NCBI RefSeq assembly: GCF_041381155.1
Contig: NC_091134.1
Coordinates: 29,269,540 to 29,333,539 of the forward strand
Direction of reading: 5' to 3'
Length of the DNA stretch: 64,000 nucleotides
Source of the DNA: Argopecten irradians
Lineage: Eukaryota; Mollusca; Bivalvia; Pectinida; Pectinidae
Shown: positions 13,301-24,689 of the stretch, piece after piece
Layout: each line of letters opens with the position of its first letter
Position numbering within the stretch: position 1 is the stretch's first letter
Notes under the pieces: model-generated
What the model was told of the DNA's origin: nothing
Databases searched by the model: none
The model's input: only the letters and a program-made list of their open reading frames with translations
Made by a program: the position numbers and the translations under genes

Positions 13301-14447
13301 GGAGTGACTTTATGACCTTGCCCTTCCAAGCTGTTGAATGTTACATGGCAAACATTACCCCTATCCAAGGTATGTTGTCAACCAATTCTTCCAAATTCTA
13401 TTACATCATGAGAGATAAAGAAAATAAATGCCTTAAGAATGAAAAATAACTGCCTTTAGAATGAATATATTACAATTTTATCACCAGTGAGTGACATCAT
13501 CATTTACCATGAATTTTGCACATATTTGCTTCTCTTTTACCCTTTGACATTACAATATGTAGATTCAGGGCGTCCTGAAGGTCAAGAAAAAGGGTTGGGT
13601 GACCAGAGGTGACACATTAGACAAATGTTTGATGTAGAGATGGCCAATTCACTCCAAGTTGTGTGTGATAATGTGTTTTGTTGGTGTAGATGAGGAATAC
13701 TTCAGTTCAGAGGCCGCAGCCACACTTGAAGAGCTCACACAAGGGAAGCTACTCCAGGCACAGATTGTTGGTCGTAGTGAAGATGGAACTCCTTATATCC
13801 ATATTTATCAAATCGCAGGAGAAAAGGTTTGTTGTAGCTGGAATAATTGTATGACTATGTTAGCTTGCAAGTTATTTTCCAGGCCAACTTTTCATGAAAA
13901 ACCGGTAATTCTTAAATAATCACTTGGGTATAGAAAATTGAAGCATAGGCACTTGGCTTTAAAGACATTTTTCTCTCTATGTATATGTAATACTGTGTCA
14001 AGGTCGACACCATAGTGTCCGACCAGTTGAAACCTGTCTGTTTTCTGATTACCTAGTGACATTTATAAGATATGATGAATATTGTATCTTATACCAAATT
14101 AAAGATAAATTATCTGGCTGTCGATAGAGAATATTCCCATTGTCACATCTGATACAGTTTGTTAAAAATCATACCTTTTCTGAAATTGGGTATTGTTATA
14201 TGGCAGGCCGAGTTATAGACCTTGATACAGTATTACTTAGAGGGAGAAAAATGTCTTTAGAGCCAAACGCCTGTGATTGAAGTATCTGTTGAACTATGTC
14301 CAATCTAAGCTTGATTTTATTTGGAAACACAACAGAATTTAGAAATTGTATACCGTTTTACACCAATGATTATTGTTTCAGGTATTATTTGTGAACAGAG
14401 AGCTAGTGAACAGAGGTGTTACTCGCTGGGTAGAATTGATGTCGTGA
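3275..14447 (+). CDS. AKAP1: A-kinase anchor protein 1, mitochondrial (spliced, 8 coding exons)
   Basis: Coding exons: 3275-4342, 4600-4825, 8393-8538, 11905-12086, 12681-12828, 13302-13369, 13690-13826, 14382-14447 (TGA 14445-14447). All junctions have GT/AG, and the phases agree except at the end of exon 4, where one extra T in ACTTGAGG (12079-12086) gives a premature in-frame TGA at 12082. Without that base the product would be about 679 aa. Domain order: N-terminal membrane anchor (about 4-23), disordered acidic/Ser-rich linker to about 380, KH domain from about 383 with GXXG loop GKHG (397-400), then a Tudor domain from about 500 with WYRAQ and YVDYGG, ending in VNRELVNRGVTRWVELMS. In vertebrates AKAP1 tethers PKA regulatory subunits, PP1 and mRNAs at the mitochondrial outer membrane. 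The KH-Tudor pairing behind a mitochondrial anchor is specific to this family. PKA and PP1 binding are inferred from the family; no docking motif was identified. Confidence 0.92.
4600..4825 (+). CDS. AKAP1: AKAP1 coding exon 2 (first part of KH domain)
   Basis: Acceptor TTTTGTAG ending 4599, donor GAAG|GTTTGT at 4826 (226 nt, ends phase 1). It holds the KH core FKFPTVFCGRLIGKHGKNI with the RNA-contacting GKHG loop, then KERSGANISL. Confidence 0.92.
5034..7572. mobile_element. Non-autonomous DNA transposon, pogo/Tc1-like TIRs, in AKAP1 intron 2
   Basis: The left end CAAAGGACTTCACATAATCG (5034) and the reverse complement of the right end CAGAGGATTCCGCTTATTTG (ending 7572) are imperfect terminal inverted repeats of about 26 bp, flanked by TA on both sides (5032-5033 and 7573-7574). 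Subterminal GGTTATTTG(A/C)ATA motifs recur near both ends. No frame long enough for a transposase is present. The TA target and TIR style fit Tc1/mariner-pogo relatives, but the superfamily is uncertain. Confidence 0.6.
7340..7573. repeat. 117-bp tandem duplication
   Basis: Two nearly identical copies (7340-7456 and 7457-7573) differ at only a few bases. They form the right terminal part of the 2.5-kb TIR element, so the duplication is recent relative to the insertion. The unit is 39 codons long, which is why an open frame runs through both copies; that frame is not a gene. Confidence 0.85.
7724..7937. mobile_element. MITE with CTATAAAGGAC inverted ends
   Basis: The left end CAAACCTGTCTATAAAGGAC and the right end (reverse complement CAAGTCTGCTATAAAGGAC, ending 7937) form about 20-bp inverted repeats. 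Internal copies of a TATAAAGG(C/A) motif recur several times. It lies in AKAP1 intron 2. Exact borders and target duplication are not certain. Confidence 0.5.
8393..8538 (+). CDS. AKAP1: AKAP1 coding exon 3 (end of KH domain)
   Basis: Acceptor TTTATTTCAG ending 8392, donor CAG|GTACCT at 8539 (146 nt, ends phase 0). It encodes TQKQIDEALKIIGRKFPEVD, the C-terminal helix of the KH fold, followed by a linker to the Tudor region. Confidence 0.92.
9893..10250. mobile_element. MITE with TTAA target-site duplication
   Basis: Terminal inverted repeat AGATGCTCCACCGC at 9893-9906 and its complement ending 10250, each flanked by TTAA (9889-9892 and 10251-10254). The 358-bp body has no coding capacity. 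TTAA targeting points to a piggyBac-like transposase in trans. A decayed relative of its interior is seen at about 54200-54340. It lies in AKAP1 intron 3. Confidence 0.8.
10298..10447. mobile_element. Short MITE, GAGTTATCTG family, copy 1
   Basis: Imperfect inverted ends: GAGTTATCTGTCCTGGCAGG at the left, and at the right a segment whose complement reads GTAGGTATCTATTG. Two relatives occur at 12875-12982 and 20091-20240, sharing the outer TTATCTG and an inner TATTGAT motif. No coding capacity. Confidence 0.5.
11905..12086 (+). CDS. AKAP1: AKAP1 coding exon 4 (Tudor region start; carries a frameshift)
   Basis: Acceptor CTCCTTTCAG ending 11904 (an upstream AG at 11885-11886 would add six in-frame codons). 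It encodes LNLPEGVSIDVVVSSI and VFVQQHTHPSF, strongly typical of AKAP1. The natural donor GTGAGT is at 12087, but the frame hits TGA at 12082-12084 and the exon length is one nucleotide too long for the next exon. Removing one T from the pair at 12081-12082 restores both frame and phase (T-E-V-G-V-I-C). This is either a sequence/assembly error or a true loss-of-function allele. Confidence 0.88.
12202..12377. mobile_element. Foldback MITE with ATACGGGGTTTC ends
   Basis: The left end AATACGGGGTTTCGAGATCC and the right end (complement AATACGGGGGTTTCAAGAGC) pair over most of the element, with an inner GTACATTTTAC/GTAAATTGTAC pair and a central TCCGGTGAT/ATCACCGGA pair. It is almost a complete palindrome in AKAP1 intron 4. 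Exact borders are approximate. Confidence 0.7.
12681..12828 (+). CDS. AKAP1: AKAP1 coding exon 5 (Tudor core)
   Basis: Acceptor TCTGTTCCAG ending 12680, donor ATCAG|GTGAAC at 12829. It encodes GVICSAPMLNGWYRAQ and IKYVDYGGF, the aromatic-cage beta-barrel of the Tudor domain. It enters with two bases, so exon 4 must leave one base; this is the evidence for the exon 4 indel. Confidence 0.93.
12875..12982. mobile_element. Short MITE, GAGTTATCTG family, copy 2
   Basis: 108 bp with clear inverted ends AGTTATCTGCTCTTGTG and (complement of the right end) AGTTATCTGCCCTGCTGG, followed inside by GTGTTGAT/GTATTGAT. It is the most compact of three copies in the window and lies in AKAP1 intron 5. Confidence 0.6.
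13302..13369 (+). CDS. AKAP1: AKAP1 coding exon 6
   Basis: Acceptor TATGTTGTAG ending 13301, donor CAAG|GTATGT at 13370 (68 nt). It encodes SDFMTLPFQAVECYMANI, the conserved segment following the Tudor core. Confidence 0.92.
13690..13826 (+). CDS. AKAP1: AKAP1 coding exon 7
   Basis: Acceptor TTGGTGTAG ending 13689, donor AAAAG|GTTTGT at 13827 (137 nt, ends phase 0). It encodes DEEYFSSEAAATLEELTQGK and AQIVGRSEDGTPYIHIYQ, which match the staphylococcal-nuclease-like flank of extended Tudor domains in AKAP1. Confidence 0.92.
14382..14447 (+). CDS. AKAP1: AKAP1 terminal coding exon 8
   Basis: Acceptor ATTGTTTCAG ending 14381. It encodes VLFVNRELVNRGVTRWVELM then S and the TGA stop (14445-14447). 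The INRxLVxRGxxxWV pattern is the family C-terminus. Confidence 0.92.
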   Translation, partial: VLFVNRELVNRGVTRWVELMS

Positions 14448-15110
14448 AGATCAAAGTGACTGTAAAACACTTTTGCTTCTCCTCAAATGAACCTTGCTAA
14501 CATCTCAAGTCACTGAAAGGCAAGTTAATTGCGCTTACCGCTCCCTACTGACGGTTATTCCAGACCGATGTTGCGTGAATTCTTCGTGGCTGTTCTTCAA
14601 AATGTCTGCTGATGTTGTGGACATGCGCTTTTAAGCCCTTGGACGGAATTACAAACTGGACTTTGTGCAAGTTTTTGCGGATTTTATGTACTGTTTGGTG
14701 TAGAGATCCATGGATACAGAATGATAATGTGGAGTTTTCCTTGATGTACCATAGAATAACCAATGAAAAGCGGCACTGCTGGATGATTATACACACCATT
14801 TTACTGTTGTGGGAGTCTGCCATGCTTCATATTTAAGTATTAATGATGTAGACTTTCTCATCGTAACACCAAATGTTGGTTCATTGTATCCAGCTTAATG
14901 TAAAATACCCTGTCTCCACATCTAAGTCAATGTATTTAATATGCCGTTTTTGTCTGCCTATGTAGGCTGGTGTATATGGGAATACAGGTATCAGCAGGCT
15001 TGATACCCTGACAAATGTCTGTTGATTTTGTAACTTGAAGGTCTAAAGTTTGTATAACCCAAGTGCTACACATTCTGCCTTTAAAATAACCTCAATAAAT
15101 CCTCATTCTG
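14448..15110 (+). other. Probable AKAP1 3' UTR
   Basis: Sequence after the AKAP1 stop. The first canonical AATAAA on the plus strand that I found is at 15094-15099, 647 nt after the stop, followed by a T/C-rich stretch. Overlapping short open frames on both strands at 14545-14836 show no recognisable content. A longer 3' UTR cannot be excluded. Confidence 0.4.
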
Positions 15111-16118
15111 CCCGAATGCCAAATCAGTATGCTTCAGCATAGTTTTCAATGTTGAAGCAAGAAGGAATTACAAAAAAACACATTTAATCTTTTAATTTTA
15201 TGATGATATGCTTAGATATTGAATAAGTGCTGTTTTTGATAAATTAGGAATAAGAAGTTATCGATATTTCTTATTTGTGTTATAGTACACGGGAAAACCA
15301 GCCTTAGCGACCACCTCTGCATGAAGACCACCTGGTTTTGAGACGTCTTCACAAATAGCCAGTTATAATATAATGCAAGTTTACTACAACTTGACCTGAT
15401 TGTGTCCCATGGATGGTCGTTTGATTTAGACTGGTTTATGTGTATAATGTTATAACTGGATAAAAACATATCCTTTCAGTTCTCTACTTCAGTATTGACT
15501 TATTTGGTTATTACTTGATTTGTTGATCACCATTTAGCTCTAATGATGGGATCATGGTAGTCAAGTTGTTAAGATGTCTCGATGTATTACCACAAGCTCT
15601 CCACCTGTTGGTTTTGAGTTTGATTCCTACATGGGGCAGTTGCCAGGTTCTGACTTGGTGAATTTGATTAGACTGGCTTTCCTTCAGATTCTAAAACAGG
15701 GCATGTCCATTACTGCCCCTGACTGTTAATAGAACTAAAACAAAGTAGGGTCCTGGGGTGTAAAAGATATGAGGATATTAGGCGCATATGAAACTTTGCT
15801 TGTTGCTCTAGATATTATATCAGAAATTTGAATCTGAGATTTCAGTACCGGTTTATATACGTACAATACTTCTGCTATGATATCTGATGAAGATTACTGT
15901 CTCAACAGATACTTGTCTCCTTGAACTGTTGTGATTTTAATATATTCATGATTATTGAATTTGAAGGATCCTGTATTACAAATGGTGGTAATAATGATCA
16001 TTAGAAGTTACCTTGGTGATTTTTATGTGGCTTGTTTATGTATTATTCGTCATGCAATATTAATTTGTTGATAACGAGTTACATGTTTATCAGTTCGATA
16101 TAAAGGTATAACTATATT

Positions 16119-16189
16119 GGTATTGTTGGGACACGTAATTATCATACCGTATTTGGTATTGTTGGGACATGTGATTATCATACCGTATT
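16119..16189. repeat. 36-bp tandem duplication
   Basis: Two copies of a unit beginning GGTATTGTTGGGACA and ending ATCATACCGTATT, at offset 36, with three mismatches. TACCGTA and GGTATT ends recall a small inverted motif, but no larger element was delimited. Confidence 0.75.
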
Positions 16190-19100
16190 AAGCCTTTTCT
16201 GGACAGTTATTTCTTAATTTTAAGTTTTATTTGAATAACCAACATTCTCTTTGTGTTTGATTGAAAATAATATACTATGTAATTTTGTTTTCATTAAAAA
16301 ATGTAACATTATTGAAAAAAGCTGTGGACAAATTCTGAACAAAAGATAGTGATCAAGCTATGAAATCTCGAATACATGAATCTTTAAGTGCATAATACTT
16401 TCATAGGCAAGTTAGTGTTGTATGGTTTTGATACTTATATTTCCTCTTTTTAGTTGTGACTTCTAAATTTGTATTGTTATTTATTATCTCAAAGACAAGT
16501 GTATAATAGTTTTACTCATGTATTTAAGTTGTAAAAGTTGTACACTAAATATATTATGAACTTCAACTTGACATTTTATCCCAAAAAACTGCCTTCTGTA
16601 TCTGCCACATTTATGTTCTCATGTGATCAGCTTTTTACAGTAAAGTATTAAAATCTAGCTTATTTAACATTTCACTTTTGAACAATCAACTTTAATACAT
16701 ATTATAAGTTTAAAATAAATCATATTGAAAGAAGAAAGAACAATTTGAGGTCTTACTGTGCATGGCAAATCATTAATTTGAAAACTTTCATATTTATTTC
16801 ATATTCCTAGGCAAAATGTGGTCAGGTAATTAAATTTCAGGTCAGTCTCTTTGAAAAAAAATTAATTGATATGACAACATTTTGCCAGTGTTTTAAATAA
16901 TAAATTTCACCATTTTCTCAATTTTTAAACTTGTGGAAGCTTCCTTTAGGGAATTTGAAGAAGAAAAAAGCCAATATAGTTCTCTATAATCTGCCACTGT
17001 ATCTTTATCAATACATTTACCAACATGCATCAAGACATCTCTGTGTAGGACAAGCCGTCCTAGATGTTGATTAGAAATAAATAACAGAAGTATCTTTTAT
17101 GATATTCTCTATGCTGGTATATCCAAACGGGAATCATCTACCATGTAGAATATAGCTTGCCATCAGTGAAAGAACTAGTCAATAAAATTGCCCATATTTC
17201 TGATCTCAAATATAACACTCTCATTCCATATAAATCAATATTTATTATATCATGATTTGCTCTCAAAATCAACTAATGATAATATTTAATTGATATTATA
17301 GAATCTAACTTAGATCTTGAGAGATATCATTTTCAACGTTTAGAGGTTATAACATTGCAATACCCGTTTTGAACTAAGATATTTACGAATACACTGTACT
17401 TTGAGAAAACCTATGGGACAAGATCAATGGAAAAATTGAAGAATTCTAATCTGTTAAGGCATACTTGTGATGAGTAGGTGCAGAGTTGTTTTTATGAAAA
17501 GTTACCGAATGGAGAAAACAAGTATTTCTGTGTGTTTGATATTTTACTATTAGTATATTTGCTATACAAAATCCCCAATGAATGGAGACGATTACTTAGA
17601 CCTTCCATAGATTATGTCCCTTTGCAATGTTTTTGGCATCTTTTCGTCAACATTCTCCAAGGCTTAATAACAAATCAGCAACTTTAAATCCAGAAAATTT
17701 AATTGGAAAATTTTTGTCCACATACCATAGATAACTTTGGTGCTAAAAATCACCCATCAAGTTTTTTCATGGTTGGTGTGTACATAAAATAATTCCATAC
17801 ATTAACACCAGGGAAATGCTTATTGTTTCAGATATTATTAGTTTAGTCTGCCCACAATGGTACATATATATCCTGACTGCCATATAATAACTTCCAATGT
17901 ACAACATATATCTCTACCTGCCTAATCAACTCAATCAGCTGTACAGAATTCCTTCAATTTTTAAAATTAGTTAATATCTGCCATTCATATTATATGCTTA
18001 CATAACACGTAGATTAACGTCTAAATGTATGTTTTCACGCTATAGATTGTTTCACGCAACCTTATATCACATCCAAAGTTTATTGAAAATTCAGTATTAT
18101 TGAGATGTTTTATTGCTGATCTCAATTTAATTGACACACGAGGCCATGCTTGTTTGATTTGCCCCTTTCAGAAGATGATTAATTTTGTGTAAAAAAAATT
18201 TAATATTCCGAAAAAAGCATTACAGTATTTTAAATCTTCTAAGTAGATACCTTAGTAGATAATATTTTTAATTCATTATTTATGTTTGGCATTTTGGTAC
18301 ATATGCCAGAAATTTGCAGTCGTTCCGTTAAAGAAAACCTGTACACGTATATATTTCACTGCTATAATATTGCAGACCACCATTATTCTGTCTTGCCTGT
18401 TACAGAGTTACTTCCCTTGCTGGTAGTTACCTTGGGTATTGAATGTGAGCAAAATAAATGTCATAAAATAAACTCATAAAATCCATATATTTCCAGGACT
18501 GTGTATTACAGTATAACAAAAATTATTAGTGAAAGATTATGTTTATTGATAAATGTCAAGCAGTTATTTCAATCAATGTTTATATTGATAGCTAGAGACC
18601 AAAATCTTAGAATTTGATTTGTATTACATTGATTTTTGCTGTAGTACATAGAATGCACCATCTTTCATTTTGTTTGCAGAGTTATCCATCTTTGTTTGCT
18701 GTCTATTTTCATTCAATTGGTCGAAAGTATTTTCCTAATGTATGAGGGAGTTTATGTGGTTTACAAAATCATGATTGTTGTACAATCTCTGAAAGTTGAT
18801 TATGAACTGATCCAGTCTTGAAGAGTTCACATGTGTCTATTCAGGGATGAATGAGTTAATCATATTTATTGGTTTTGAAACTTTGATGTGTAACTTTCAC
18901 TATAGTGGAGGGAAAAATTTATCAAATTAACAATTTATTTTACTGTCTGTTATATGCAGAACATTAAAGACTTCAGCTCACCAAGTTCTATTATGATTAT
19001 CTGCGCTTTTCTTAGTCACTTTAGAGTGTGTTGATTTAATAAAGTAAAGTGTCTTCTGAGAACAAACATTATTAACTACAATGGTAGTTCACGTTATATA

Positions 19101-20090
19101 CTCGGTGTAAAAAATGACACTAGTTATGATGATATTCTGTCATGTATATAAGGTTACCACAGTAGCCTAGTATACTGTAGTTCACTGTATTTCAAGGGTA
19201 CTCAAGCTTAGATTTCTGAAACTTGAAATATCCTTAAATTACCCTACAATGTATGTACTTGTAGTTCATAAATGAAATTTAAATGAAAGAATAAAGCAGT
19301 TTCAGTGTTGTCCAATAGTAGAGGTGTATTTCAGTACGACTAGGATTAGTATGTTTTGAACTGATGATGTTTTGGGATAATTTTATCAAGAATTGCAGTG
19401 TTACTTTATATTAACACAAATAGAAAATAAAGATCTCATAGATTATTAATATTGTTTTTGAAGGTATCCTCTAAGTCTGGAGCATAAATAACAGTGTTTC
19501 AAGTTATATCTGAAAAATATGTTTTATTGCTGTCGGAGAATATAACCGATTGATTTTGTGTTATCAAGAGATTTTACTGAAGTTGGTCAAGTGATGGTGC
19601 ATTTATGTTATGAATGAGTTTTCTGAATGTAGGAGTAGATTTTCTGAATGTTTGCGGTTGAGTGTTGGTAGATATTGTATCTATTTTTCCATAAATGAAT
19701 TTACGTTAGAGGCATTGAGATACATAAAGTTTTGGTTTTATGTAATGTTATTTGTTTGTTTTGAAAGTAATCATGATAATTACATAGTATTTTTCTTTAA
19801 GAACAATCATTTACGAATTATGTTGGTTTAAAAACTAAAATATATGTTAATACTTCCAATACTTTGCTAGGATCTGTTGTATTGAACAAAGCTTTAAATT
19901 TAAAAACAAAATTTGTGTACTAGACCAAAATTTCTTCCTTTGTTCATGGGATTTCTTCTGATTGAACAATATTAATGGACAGCAACTCATGTCCCTATGT
20001 GATCTGAAACATCATAAGATGACCTTTTTTAAACACTAAATTTCCTCCCTTTGCATCCCTGATTTGAGAACAACTCCATATCCATATTGC

Positions 20091-20240
20091 AGAATTATCT
20101 GTTCGTTGAATAGATATTGATCATGGTGTTTTGCATTTGTGAGTAGAACATCATATTTTTTTCAGCAAAAATGACAAAATTGGCCCTCACTGATGGCCTA
20201 CTGGTATCAATTGATAGGAAGCTCAAGAGTAGATAACTCT
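20091..20240. mobile_element. Short MITE, GAGTTATCTG family, copy 3
   Basis: The left end AGAATTATCTGTTCGTTGAA and the right end AGAGTAGATAACTCT are inverted; the interior resembles the copy at 10298-10447 (shared CATCATA...TTTTC...AAAA..GAC block). Confidence 0.55.
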
Positions 20241-22082
20241 AGTATATGGAAACAGAATACCAGTACACGAGATGGTCATTTTTATCTGTCGTTCGTTCAT
20301 TTGTATTTGTCTTCTATAAAGAGGGGATGTTTTTATGTCGCCATAGAATTTAAATCTGTGAATAAATAAATGGTGTATGTTTGGGCAGCATAGCATTTGC
20401 CAAAACACTGAAATATATTGATTTTAATGATTGTGGGAATTTGTACATTACAGGGTCAAATAGATATTGGAAACTTTAAATGTTGCTAGGAAAATATACA
20501 ATGATATTGAAACAACGGGAGAAACATGTCTTTGATATGGTCTATCTAACATTCACCGATCCTCACATCAAGTGTTAAACAATTTGATGGATAGGACATC
20601 TATTTGTCAAAACGTTCTTCTTGATCAGTAAAAAAAAAATCAGCCTTACTTTATAATTGATGTTGCCATACTGTATTTCTCTATTATATATGCTGACTTA
20701 ATATTCTGATTTGATGCTTCTATGGTTGTGCTCCTATTTGAATTAGTTACACATGATTAATCTGTATGTGTGAACAGATATGGTAAATATTAATACCCCT
20801 GGTAAGTCCACATTTATATGGAAAGAATTGTGAATTAGATACATTTTCATGCAAGTCCCCAGTTCTTAAACAGAGATTTTACAGGATTCATAATTATAGG
20901 AAATATAGTCAAAGTTTGTTAACACTTTGAGGTACTGTACTGTATAGTGGGGGGTAAATTTTGTAGGGGATTCACTGTTTTCCTAAATTGGCAAATTCAA
21001 AACACCAGCAAAATATTTTGAATTTCACAACTATAATGCTTATAGAGGGTTCTGTATGTTGGTGAATTAAAAAAACAACAATGTAAATGTTCTGTTGAAA
21101 TTTAAAAATATTAAAGCACTATACAGTATCAAAATATTAAAGTTTGTCCTAGTCAAACAAAACATTTTATTTTATACAGGGTCTTCAAGTTGAGTTTGTC
21201 AGTTATCATAGTTTGACTATATTTTAATGCAACATTTACAGAATTATTTAAAGTATATAGAGTATATAGCTATTGTGTTGGTGTCTCAGGAAAACCAGTG
21301 CTGTTAAATCACAGGTCCTTGGCAGGAAAACCATTTCAAACCCTTAATCCATATTCATACATGTATGTTCATGTATATATTAACGGATAAGTTCATTTAA
21401 TGACGACCTCTAGCTTACACAGGAGGCTGTTCTTAAATGACCTTGGCTGTTAATTGGATATCAATATAATCAACCAACAATGTAAAAGTGCATAGGTGTA
21501 ACATTTGTGTCAAGTCCCTGTGATAAACATTTATATCGGGCCATACCAGTAGAATCGGTAGTGCTGTACAAAACCAGAGAAAACCTTTTTAATATATATT
21601 TTTTCAGAGGTACATATATATAACGGAATCACATACATTGTATATGTCTTTGGGTTCTTTATATCACATGTCAAGTTCATAGATTAGAGATTTTAAAATC
21701 TCAGTTTAAATAAATTTTGTTTGAATGTCTCTTACCAACTTGGTTTTCTTGTTTGTGTTAACTGAAGTTGCAGATGACTTTACATACATCTGTACATTTA
21801 CTAAGTGGGGGACAACAATGAGGTGTGAGGTACCAGTAGTGCTATTAACATGTACTTTAACTCATTTTGGAAGATAGAAACTTCCGAAATATTTTAGGTC
21901 TGTCCATTTATTCATCAACATGGTTAAGGATGAATGTAATATTTGTCTTTTTGTTAGCAAAGTTACAGGGTTAGATGTGTTTGATATCACATTTATCTTT
22001 TGCAAAATGTTGGTTCCTGGAAACCACAGTGTCTAAACTCCATTTATGCTCCTCAGAACACAATGTAGTGTAGACTGATAAC

Positions 22083-22402
22083 TGGGTAAACGACAATGGG
22101 GTTACAATCACCATAATCATTATCCTTATACCCACCCCTGGAATATGTCGCAGCAAAACTGAAGGCAGTTCAGGAGAGAGAGAAAACTGACCAATCATAG
22201 GCAAGCACAGAGAATACCTCTGAAGATTACACAAAGCGCCGCCCAACTTCAAAGTCGTACAGTCAACAGTTGATATATTTCATCAAAGACCCAATCTTTA
22301 CCTTCTCATCTGTTTTTACACACCGAGCCTTCAGCTTCACTGACATACTCCAGAGATTGATATAACGATGGTGATTGTAACCCCTTTATTATCGAGGATG
22401 TG
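22083..22402. mobile_element. CATCCTCGATA MITE, diverged copy A
   Basis: The interior (GGCAGTTCAGGAGAGAG, then GCCCAACTTCAAAG) matches the MITE at 31748-32064 in the same orientation. Ends retain inverted GGTTACAATCACCAT (left about 22099) and the right ATCGAGGATG (22391-22400). The left extreme end is decayed. Confidence 0.55.
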
Positions 22403-22749
22403 ATATCTGTGACTTAAATGAGAATCATTGTGCCAGTAATACCAAATTAATGAGCAAATGGATGGGAAAATGACAACGTACTAATCTCAAAGGTCTTGAA
22501 GCTGGATCCACAGAAAAGATAAGTATGACCCCTTTCAATGTGATGTGGTGATGATGAAATCTTATCCCGAGGGTTGAGATCTCCTTTTCACCCCAAGAAG
22601 GATGAATAATTCTTTTTGTCTAGGATACTGGGTTCCTAAATATACCTCTGTAAGACTTCAGATTACTGTTCTTGGGATTAGCTTACATGTATATCTCTAT
22701 GAATATATATATAACTTAATATGATGTTTTCGACTTCAATTCATTATCC

Positions 22750-22962
22750 TCAATGTTGTTTTGGCATTTCTTTAAAACAAGTATGAAGAACGGCGGCATC
22801 CACTTTCTTGCAGTCCATACATTTCAAAATACAGTTTATATTATCGATAGTCATTGTCTTCCTTTTGAGATCGTGATGTAATATCCAATATGAGGCTGTT
22901 GTGTTAGGAAAATATTTAACAATTGTTTTATTAGTATTGAAAGGAAGAGTGAAATCTTTCAT
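22750..22962 (-). other. Unrecognised 70-codon frame
   Basis: A frame beginning MKDFTLPFNTNKTIVKYF with five cysteines, in an otherwise gene-free stretch. I do not recognise it. No splice context or neighbouring coding blocks support it, so it may be chance or a decayed exon. Confidence 0.12.
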
Positions 22963-23813
22963 CCTTCCGTCTCGAGCAACAGTTCCCTAGCTAGGTCTTC
23001 CTTACTACCGGTGGGTCAGTGATTTGACTATATACCTATCTATAAGAAACAAATGATTGATTGTCTGAATGGCAGTTGAACGAACTATTATCAGAAACCA
23101 TGCTTTTTCTGAGAACACAAAAACTAAATCAAATCTGTATATATACAGAATAATCGGGCTTCAAATAGAAAGCTCTGACTACACACATATCTGGTGCATG
23201 CATGACAGTAAATTAATGCTATTATTACACACCTGGTACCTATGTCAATTGACAGAAGCATTCACGTTTGAATTTCATGTAAACGACATTAAAACTACAT
23301 AATTTATATTTTTTACATAGAGAGTCGGGTAAATATAATGTGTCTTGCTATATTTATTTATATATATGTCTTTATATATAATATCAAAATACTATCGAGG
23401 GGGGGGGGGAGAGAAGTATGATAGTTTCCGGTATTGGAAAGTCACAGTTGATTTATTCAGTCTAAACTCTAAGGAGTGTGTGTGTCTTGCTTTATTGTTG
23501 CTTCTCGTGGTATAAAAAAGTAAATGCACAGATAATGTAAAACTCTTTATTTGTATAAATTTGGGAATGTACATGGGATGGGGAGTGGAAGGGAGAATCA
23601 GCTCCCTCCAAAATCACAATGTTCAATGTATTGGTTCCTTACAGTGACGGTAAATGTTAGTTACATAAATAATGTTCCGCCCCGTCAATGTTGAAAATTT
23701 TAGGGGTGTAGTTCAAAAGATTGTTTTTCTGAAACACCTTTCATAATTACAATAACGTATCTTCAATACGACGACAGACATCCCGTTAACGAAACTTTTC
23801 AGTATACATGAGG

Positions 23814-24132
23814 TCATCCTCGATATTCCAGGGGTTCCGATCACTTACGATCTCTACACCCCTGGACTATCTCATAGTAAAACTGGAGGCAACAGAATAG
23901 AACAGGTAATTTAGTCATCTGATGTACATCAAAAGAACCGTATAACGGTACACTGTGGTTGACTGTGTGGCTTTGATGTTAGGCGTCGCTCTCTCTGTAG
24001 TCTTCAAAGGAAATCTTTGCTGGCCTGTGATTGGTCAAATGTTTTCAGCTGAGCTGCCTTCAATTTCACTATGAGATAGTCCAGGGGTGTAGAGATCGTA
24101 AGTGATCGGAACCCCTGGAATATCGAGGATGA
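23814..24132. mobile_element. CATCCTCGATA MITE, best-preserved copy B
   Basis: Long terminal inverted repeats: TCATCCTCGATATTCCAGGG at 23814 and its complement ending 24132, extending to about 65 bp with a few mismatches. The 7-bp direct repeat CATGAGG flanks both sides (23807-23813, 24133-24139). A TSD of 7-8 bp suggests a hAT-type element. The interior is inverted relative to copies A and C. No coding capacity. Confidence 0.85.
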
Positions 24133-24338
24133 CATGAGGTGTATCATTGTCGGAAGTGTCAAGTCTTAACCAGTCAGGTCCCTGTGGGTTTCTTCTTCTT
24201 TCTTACCATGTGTCGCCACTGGAATATTCCGTCATATCGTCAGATGGCAGTATGGCCTCCTATTTCTATTCCACATAAAACGTTTTCTATGACGCCTGCT
24301 TTCACCGTAGTTTTCAGGCCCTTCAGCACTGTCCATGG

Positions 24339-24430
24339 GTACATTAATCAGATAATGGTTGGCTCCAACGTACATTAATCAGATAATGGTTGGCTCCAAC
24401 GTACATCAATCAGATAATGGTTGGCTCAAA
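24339..24430. repeat. Three tandem 31-bp units
   Basis: Units starting GTACATTAATCAGATAATGG at 24339, 24370 and 24401, nearly identical. The flanks are relatively GC-rich, and minus-strand frames here (24410-24688) are unrecognised. Confidence 0.85.
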
Positions 24431-24689
24431 CTTCCCTTCGGTTAACCGCAGGGAACTGGCAAAAACTAAATCAATGATAGGAAATACACGCTTGTGTAAT
24501 TGCGTTATGTCACAGAGGCGAGAAAGTGTTTTTGTTGAAGTGCTAACCTTATGCCACCTTTCTTGAAAATTTGCTATAGATTCGTCCTCTGGCCACAAGT
24601 AGTCTGGTCTAACTGATGCGGATACTCCAAAGGCAGAGGACCAGACTAAGTCACAAGAGAATAAACTTGTGAATATGCATGATTTCAAT

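Larger units (their letters stand above)
15111..22082. other. Intergenic, AT-rich, no gene seen
   Basis: Only short frames below 75 codons with no recognisable content. Contents noted: a tandem pair of 36-bp units (16119-16189), a MITE (20091-20240), and a fragment around 15296-15350 resembling MITE ends. Further AATAAA signals occur, so distal AKAP1 polyadenylation is possible. Confidence 0.5.

Noticed and set aside
14545-14836. Overlapping 92- and 74-codon frames after AKAP1
   Set aside because: Most likely 3' UTR; no homology or splice signals.
24410-24688. 92-codon minus-strand frame (MKSCIFTSLF...)
   Set aside because: Unrecognised, runs into a 31-bp tandem repeat, no splice partners; left as unexplained.
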